Source: JBEKVE01 sp049514335 (GTDB taxonomy: Bacteria > Actinomycetota > Acidimicrobiia > Acidimicrobiales > UBA8190). Taken from it: DNA of 18,417 bases. Within the stretch, counting starts at the first letter, position 1; the number at the start of each line of letters is the position of its first letter. The DNA is taken from the NCBI GenBank assembly GCA_049514335.1, contig JBEKVE010000047.1, forward strand, positions 1 to 18,417, in the 5' to 3' direction. Positions 14,505 through 18,417 of this stretch are shown here, piece by piece. A program made the translations under genes and the position numbers. A model generated the notes under the pieces. The model was not told where the DNA came from. It did not search any database and saw only the letters and a program-made list of their open reading frames with translations.

Positions 14505-14930
14505 TCATCGGATCTCCGACCGCGGGCGGACGGCGATGGTGACGCGAGAGGTCGCGCACAGCCGCTGCTCGTCGTCGCGCATCTCGACGTCCCAGACCCA
14601 GCTCGTGCGGCCCCTGTGGATCGCCACGGCCGTCCCGTGGACGGTCCCCTTCGTGATGGGCCGGAGGAAGCTCGTGTTGTTCGACATGCCGAGCGCTCCC
14701 CCACCGGAGGCGTAGACGCCGTGGGCGGTACCCGTGGAGGCAAGCGTCTCGGCGATCGCCGCATAGACGCCGCCGTGGATCATGCCCAACGGCTGGCACA
14801 CCTGAGGGCGCACCGGGAGGTGCCCCGAGCAGCGACCGATCTCGTCGCCATCATGGACGACGAATCCGATGGACGCGTCGAAGGCGGCTTCCAACGGCAC
14901 GCGCAGCTCGTAGGGCTTCGAATCACTCAT
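14505..14930 (-). CDS. PaaI-type hotdog-fold thioesterase
   Basis: Probable acyl-CoA thioesterase, 141 aa, the usual single-hotdog length. The core motif PLGMIHGGVYAAIAETLAS places HGG at 52-54 and the likely catalytic E61 on the following helix. SNNTSFLRPITKGTVHGTAVAIHRGR forms the typical later strands. The start is ATG 14930, with a TAGCGT box 6 nt upstream and no usable Shine-Dalgarno. It lies downstream of the cyclase gene on the same strand but with a 126-nt gap and its own putative promoter. Substrate unknown; aromatic-CoA (PaaI, EntH) or fatty acyl-CoA turnover are options. Confidence 0.88.
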   Translation of the reverse strand: MSDSKPYELRVPLEAAFDASIGFVVHDGDEIGRCSGHLPVRPQVCQPLGMIHGGVYAAIAETLASTGTAHGVYASGGGALGMSNNTSFLRPITKGTVHGTAVAIHRGRTSWVWDVEMRDDEQRLCATSRVTIAVRPRSEIR

Positions 14931-14936
14931 TCCCCG

Positions 14937-14942
14937 ACGCTA
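14937..14942 (-). promoter_or_regulatory. Predicted -10 box of the thioesterase gene (leaderless)
   Basis: Minus-strand TAGCGT (TAnnnT) ends 6 nt before ATG 14930. No -35 box is convincing. Confidence 0.4.
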
Positions 14943-15056
14943 CCGTCGGTCACCCGCCGGGCTGCGCCACAGCCACCCATGCCTGCGACCCGTGCCCGCC
15001 GCCGTTCCGGCGACCCCGGTCGTCTTATGGTTCGGGAGGTCGTCGGCGCGTTGCCG

Positions 15057-16022
15057 TCACTGCCACAGGACCGGGAAGGCCGAGTGGTGGCCGGCCAGGC
15101 CCTTCAGTGTGAGCGCCCGCGCCTCGCCCACCGGGAAAGCGCCCCCCAGGGCCTCCTGGACGACCTGTGAGGCCAGGACCTCCCCGCCCGAGGCGGCGCT
15201 CGAGATCCGGGCGGCGATGACGACGGTCCGCCCGAAGAAGTCGCCACCCTCGACCTTGGCGTTGCCGCTGTGCATGCCCACCCGTACCGCCACCGGAATG
15301 CCTGTCCATCCCGAGCTCAAGGAGCGTTGGATCGCGACCGCACACGCCGCCGCCGCCCCCGCCGCCGAGAAAGCCAGCATGAACCCGTCGCCCTGGCCCT
15401 TCACCACCGTGCCCCCGAACAGCCCGGTCTGCTGCCTCACGATTCCCTCGTGCCAGTCGAGCAGCTCGAGCCAGCGCGGTTCGCCGAGTGACTCCATGAG
15501 CGTCGTCGATCCCTCGATGTCGGTGAACATGATCGTGACCGTGCCGTCGGGCGCCATGGCCATCGTGGGCGGCGGTTCGTCCTGCACCATGGTCAAGATC
15601 TCCTCGACGGCCGTGGTGAGATCCACTCCCAGGGACTCCTCGTTGGCGACGGGCATGGAGATGTGCCAGTGCACGATTCGCCAGTGGGCGCCTTCCTCTC
15701 GCACCACGAGCGTCGACCTGGTGGCGACCGATGGCATGTCTTCGATCACCATGGTGGCCCGGCTCACGACCCAGCCGACCGAGCCTTCCTTCCAGGCGTC
15801 GACCTCCTCGATGTCGAAATGGCATGGCGGCATCTCGCTGAACTGCACCCGAATGAGTGCGGCGATGGTGTCCCTTCCGACCCACCACTCGTCGGGCGCG
15901 CTCCCGATCACGGTCGTTCCCGGCTGACGCGAGATGCCGTCCATGAACGTGTCGGTGTCGTAGGTGTCGAACGACCGGTACATGCGCTCCATCAGCAGCG
16001 CGAGCTCCGGGGCGGGTTCCAT
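15057..16022 (-). CDS. SnoaL-like domain / class III nucleotide cyclase fusion
   Basis: Soluble 321-aa protein. Residues about 5-125 form a SnoaL/NTF2-like fold (WWVGRDTIAALIRVQF, HWRIVHWHISMP), a possible ligand-sensing domain. Residues about 160-320 are a class III adenylate/guanylate cyclase domain: VTIMFTDIEGST with metal Asp D168, VVKGQGDGFM with K208 and D212, and GGDFFGRTVVIAARI with D261. Where active enzymes have Asn (VNxAAR) this one has V268, although R272 is kept, so catalysis may be weak or altered. I chose ATG 16022. The frame is open to 16352, but that stretch is Pro/Arg low-complexity sequence antisense-like over the anti-sigma gene. A TACTGT box lies 6 nt upstream. The gene follows the anti-sigma gene after 43 nt. 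Confidence 0.87.
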   Translation of the reverse strand: MEPAPELALLMERMYRSFDTYDTDTFMDGISRQPGTTVIGSAPDEWWVGRDTIAALIRVQFSEMPPCHFDIEEVDAWKEGSVGWVVSRATMVIEDMPSVATRSTLVVREEGAHWRIVHWHISMPVANEESLGVDLTTAVEEILTMVQDEPPPTMAMAPDGTVTIMFTDIEGSTTLMESLGEPRWLELLDWHEGIVRQQTGLFGGTVVKGQGDGFMLAFSAAGAAAACAVAIQRSLSSGWTGIPVAVRVGMHSGNAKVEGGDFFGRTVVIAARISSAASGGEVLASQVVQEALGGAFPVGEARALTLKGLAGHHSAFPVLWQ

Positions 16023-16028
16023 CGTCAC

Positions 16029-16034
16029 ACAGTA
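16029..16034 (-). promoter_or_regulatory. Predicted -10 box of the cyclase gene (leaderless)
   Basis: Minus-strand TACTGT (TAnnnT) ends 6 nt before ATG 16022, with GTG also in frame 6 nt upstream. No clear -35 box. Read-through from the sigma/anti-sigma operon is an alternative. Confidence 0.35.
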
Positions 16035-16065
16035 CGCGCCGGGCTCCGCTTCGACACGGGTGCGG

Positions 16066-17184
16066 TCAGAGCACGACGGTGCCGAGCACGCGGCAGCCCC
16101 GCAGGGCGGTCGCCACGACGACGCTGGCCCGGGACGCCGGCGCACCGGACGCACCGGACGCACCGGTCGCACCGAAGAGGTAGACGAGCGCCGGGGTCCG
16201 GCCCACGGTGGCCGTGGCCAGATGCTCGGGAGCCCGGCCACCACCGGCTGCCGCGGCGGCACGGGCCACGCACCGCTCGAAGGCCGATTCGGTCGCGGCC
16301 GTGATCCGCGCCCCTCGCTTCTGCATCGATGAGGCCTGAGACCGCAGTGCACCGACGGAGCGCACCGTCCTCAAGGCCACGACACCTCGAGGGGCGCTCG
16401 TCCCCAGTCCCGGTCCGGCGACCGTAGGTCCCACTCCGGTCGTGGGAGGTGCGCTTTGCGCTGACGGCGGCACGGCGACAGCGGACGGCGGCACGGCGAC
16501 AGCCGAACCCGGAGCGACAGCCGAACCCGGAGCGACGGCTGACCCGGGGACAACGGTCGACGCCGCACCGGCGGGCACGCCGCCGATGCCGGACCCTTCC
16601 CCCGTGGCGGTGCCCGTCGCGCCAGGGGTGCCGGGGGCCCGGGCCGAGCCGGCCCCGCCAATGCCCTGCCCCGTCGACGGCGCGCTGGGGGCCGCTGCGT
16701 GGGACCGCGACGCCCCCGTGGCGCTCTCGTTGGACGTGGCGGTCGAGTGCGACAGCGCCACGGGGACGGCCACGGCGCACGCCAGGACCACGACCACCGC
16801 CGCCGCGCCAGCCAGCACCCGCGGGCGCAGCGGCAACCAGGGACGTCCGACTCCCGCCGGGGCGAACCGATTGGGGACCACCGCGTCCACCTCCACCACT
16901 TCGTCCGCCTCGGCGGCCGCCTGCAGGACAGCGGCCACGGCGCTGGCACGGACCGACGGAGAGACCGGTGCCACGGGTGTGCGGACGAGGTCCCGCGCCC
17001 CCGCCAGGGCCTGCAGCCGCTCCCGGCACTCTTCACAGCCGGCCAGGTGGGTCGGCACCTGGTCGGGGGCTCCGGGGGCTCCGGGGGCTCCGGGGGCTCC
17101 GGGGGCTCCGGGGGCTCCGGGACGGACCGGCGCACCGTCGAGCTGCTCCGACAGCTGCTCGTCCGTGAGGTGCCGTACGGTCAT
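16066..17184 (-). CDS. Zinc-type transmembrane anti-sigma factor
   Basis: Expected to hold the sigma factor encoded just upstream at the membrane. 372 aa. The N-terminal helix (HLTDEQLSEQLDG) is followed by six Gly-Ala-Pro repeats at 23-40. The zinc anti-sigma motif is H46-x3-C50-x2-C53 (HLAGCEEC). A TM segment lies at about 123-144. A long Ala/Pro/Gly/Ser-rich extracytoplasmic stretch (about 145-265) contains PGSAVA and VPPSAVA repeats. The C-terminal domain has C305 and C364, which could form a disulfide. ATG 17184 overlaps the sigma gene by 4 nt, the classic coupled pair. The zinc motif is only the core of the ZAS domain and the C-terminal domain is unrecognised, so the signal sensed is unknown. 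Confidence 0.85.
   Translation of the reverse strand: MTVRHLTDEQLSEQLDGAPVRPGAPGAPGAPGAPGAPGAPDQVPTHLAGCEECRERLQALAGARDLVRTPVAPVSPSVRASAVAAVLQAAAEADEVVEVDAVVPNRFAPAGVGRPWLPLRPRVLAGAAAVVVVLACAVAVPVALSHSTATSNESATGASRSHAAAPSAPSTGQGIGGAGSARAPGTPGATGTATGEGSGIGGVPAGAASTVVPGSAVAPGSAVAPGSAVAVPPSAVAVPPSAQSAPPTTGVGPTVAGPGLGTSAPRGVVALRTVRSVGALRSQASSMQKRGARITAATESAFERCVARAAAAAGGGRAPEHLATATVGRTPALVYLFGATGASGASGAPASRASVVVATALRGCRVLGTVVL
17065..17118 (-). repeat. Six perfect 9-bp repeats encoding (Gly-Ala-Pro)6
   Basis: GGGGGCTCC (plus strand) is repeated six times without mismatch, in frame with the anti-sigma gene, between its N-terminal helix and the zinc motif. Copy-number change would lengthen or shorten the linker without a frameshift. 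Confidence 0.95.
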
Positions 17185-17882
17185 GGGGTGTGCTCTTCCT
17201 GGTCGGTCGTGGCCTGGTCAGTCGTGGCCTGGTCGGTCGTCCTGTTGGGTTGGACGCCTGGACCCCCGGGCCGGTTCCCGGGGACGGCCCCTGCCGCCAA
17301 GGCGGCACGGCCCCGGGCGATGCGCGAACGCACGGTGCCGACGGGAACGTCCAGGATCTCGGCGATCTCCTCGTAGGGGAGATCGCACACGTCTCGCAGC
17401 ACCACCGCGGTGCGGAACTCGAGGGGCAGCTCCCGCAAGGCGGCGTCGACATCCACCCGGGCCGCCGCCACGTCGGCCGGGTCCCGGTCCCCGAAGCCCT
17501 GGCCGCTCACCACCGTCCCGCCGGGCGGGATCAGGTCGAAGTCCACGCCTCCGTCACCGTCACGCCCCGCACCGTCACGCCCCGCACCGGAGCCCCCGCC
17601 GGAGCCCCCGCCTCGGATGAACCCGACCACGGGGCGGCGCCGACGACGACGCAGCTCGTCGATGCAGGTGTTGGTCGCGATCCGGTACAGCCAGGTGCCG
17701 AACGCAGATCGCCCGTCGAAGCGGCTGAGTCCCTTGACCGCCGCCAGCAGAGCGTCCTGCGTGGCGTCGAGGGCGTCGGCGTCGTTGCCGAGCATCCGCC
17801 GGCACAGGGCGTGCACGCGGTCGTAGTGGGTCGTCAGGAGGACCTCGAGCGCCCGGCGGTCACCGCGCCGCGCCGCCTCCAC
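17181..17882 (-). CDS. ECF-type RNA polymerase sigma factor
   Basis: Group 4 sigma factor of 233 aa. Sigma region 2 spans about 10-83 (THYDRVHALCRRMLGN, DALDATQDALLAAV, FGTWLYRIATNTCIDELRRR). Region 4 spans about 145-197 (ALRELPLEFRTAVVLRDVC, LPYEEIAEILDVPVGTVRSR). The linker between them is unusually long and Gly/Arg/Asp-rich (GGGSGGGSGAGRDGAGRDGDGG at 91-112). The C-terminal tail has three TTDQ-A/E repeats (215-229). The start is GTG 17882, with AGGG about 6 nt upstream; no other in-frame start is close. The 3' end overlaps the anti-sigma ATG (ATGA-type). A TAGCCT box and a strong inverted repeat lie upstream. Target promoters are unknown. Confidence 0.92.
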   Translation of the reverse strand: MEAARRGDRRALEVLLTTHYDRVHALCRRMLGNDADALDATQDALLAAVKGLSRFDGRSAFGTWLYRIATNTCIDELRRRRRRPVVGFIRGGGSGGGSGAGRDGAGRDGDGGVDFDLIPPGGTVVSGQGFGDRDPADVAAARVDVDAALRELPLEFRTAVVLRDVCDLPYEEIAEILDVPVGTVRSRIARGRAALAAGAVPGNRPGGPGVQPNRTTDQATTDQATTDQEEHTP

Positions 17883-17910
17883 GACGTCCCTGTCACCCTG
17901 GGGTGCCGGG

Positions 17911-17933
17911 TCGGGATCGCTGCCGATCCCCGA
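17911..17933 (-). promoter_or_regulatory. Inverted repeat upstream of the sigma gene
   Basis: On the minus strand TCGGGGATCG and CGATCCCGA pair over 9 positions with one bulged G and a GCAG loop. It begins right after TAGCCT (a TAnnnT box) and about 28 nt before the sigma GTG. It could be an operator, a 5'-UTR hairpin, or part of the serA terminator; no T run follows. Confidence 0.45.
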
Positions 17934-17941
17934 AGGCTAAT

Positions 17942-17961
17942 GCCCACCCCGGGCGGGGGGC
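17942..17961 (-). terminator. Possible weak terminator after serA
   Basis: GC-rich imperfect stem (GCCCCC with GG-T-GGGC, one bulge) beginning 3 nt past the serA stop, followed by ATTAG rather than a T run. Weak evidence. Confidence 0.25.
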
Positions 17962-17964
17962 GGC

Positions 17965-18417
17965 TCAGACGCAGGTGATGCGGTGGATGTCGAGGATGCC
18001 CTCGGTGCCGCGCAGGCGGTCGAAGGCTTCGTCGGGGATGGCGTGATCGGTGGAGAGCACCATCAGTGCCGTCCCCCCGGTGCGCGACGGATCGACGTCC
18101 ATGGACGAGATCGACACGTCCGCTTCACCGAGCACCGTACCCACCACACCGATCATCCCGGGCCGGTCGTCGTTGCGCACGATGAGCATGTGCTCGGCCG
18201 GAGGCACCTCGACGGCGTGGTCGTCAACGAGGACGATGCGGGCCTCGGCACGTGCCCCCGACAGTGTGCCCGCGATCGAGTGCGACGGGGATCGCATGGT
18301 GATGAGGTTCACGTAGTCGCGCGCCGTGGAGGTCGACGACTCCCGCCACTCCAGGCCACGCTCGCGCGCCAGCTGGGGGGCGTTGACGTAGGACACGGGC
18401 TCCTCGGTGCCGGCCGA
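17965..18417 (-). CDS. serA: D-3-phosphoglycerate dehydrogenase, C-terminal part (5' end beyond window)
   Basis: First enzyme of serine synthesis from 3-phosphoglycerate; only the last 150 residues are inside. SAGTEEPVSYVNAPQLARER is the typical entry into the intervening (ASB) domain of long actinobacterial SerA. RDYVNLITMRSPSHSIAGTL follows. The C-terminal ACT domain runs from HMLIVRNDDRPGMIGVVGTVL to ILDIHRITCV. The ACT domain would bind serine for feedback inhibition. The GTG at 18396 is an internal valine, not a start: the frame is open and homologous to the window edge. The sigma gene follows after 82 nt on the same strand but is probably a separate unit. Confidence 0.92.
   Translation of the reverse strand, partial: SAGTEEPVSYVNAPQLARERGLEWRESSTSTARDYVNLITMRSPSHSIAGTLSGARAEARIVLVDDHAVEVPPAEHMLIVRNDDRPGMIGVVGTVLGEADVSISSMDVDPSRTGGTALMVLSTDHAIPDEAFDRLRGTEGILDIHRITCV

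Noticed and set aside
16023..16352. N-terminal extension of the cyclase gene
   Set aside because: The extra 110 codons are Pro/Arg/Ser-rich and overlap the end of the anti-sigma gene; the SnoaL-like fold begins at the 16022 ATG.
17965..18396. A stand-alone 143-aa ACT-domain protein starting at GTG 18396
   Set aside because: The frame continues to the window edge with SerA-like residues (SAGTEEPVSYVNAP), so this is an internal valine of serA.

Overview
The window is GC-rich bacterial DNA, densely packed with genes. Gene content, GTG starts, TAnnnT -10 boxes close to start codons, and a sigma/zinc-anti-sigma pair suggest an actinobacterium (Actinomycetota), plausibly of the Acidimicrobiia. That placement is inference; there is no rRNA or other phylogenetic marker here.

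Layout. (1) 1-1730, minus: 3'-truncated acyl-CoA dehydrogenase and a conserved-looking hypothetical protein. (2) 1888-5711, minus: a branched-chain amino acid operon leuB-ilvE-cimA, preceded by a promoter, a 12-codon leader peptide carrying Val-Ile-Val-Ile, a hairpin and a terminator-like hairpin with a T run. This looks like a ribosome-mediated attenuator. (3) 5897-8437, plus: greA-leuC-leuD, divergent from the leuB operon, with leuC starting 2 nt after greA. (4) 8707-9123, plus: an MscL-type channel with a four-cysteine tail. (5) 9429-11368, minus: leuA, with its own attenuator-like leader (13-codon peptide with Leu-Leu-Leu, hairpin, terminator) and six perfect 13-bp tandem repeats between attenuator and start codon. 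(6) 11408-14491, plus: a 69-aa protein, a DUF4349-type membrane protein and an MFS exporter. (7) 14505-17882, minus: ECF-type sigma factor, its overlapping anti-sigma factor, a SnoaL-like/class III cyclase fusion and a hotdog thioesterase. (8) 17965-18417, minus: C-terminal end of serA.

How the genes fit together. LeuA commits carbon to leucine and CimA commits pyruvate to isoleucine by the threonine-independent citramalate route. LeuCD and LeuB are expected to serve both routes, and IlvE makes the final amino acids. Control appears divided: the CimA/LeuB/IlvE unit carries a Val/Ile-coded leader, LeuA carries a Leu-coded leader, and LeuCD is tied to the elongation factor GreA with no leader that I can see. 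Both leader peptides sit in the same promoter geometry (TTGAC, 17-nt spacer, nAnnnT, then 9 nt to ATG), so the leader peptides are probably translated from nearly leaderless transcripts. The most interesting points are this matched pair of attenuators and the 13-bp repeat array in the leuA untranslated leader.
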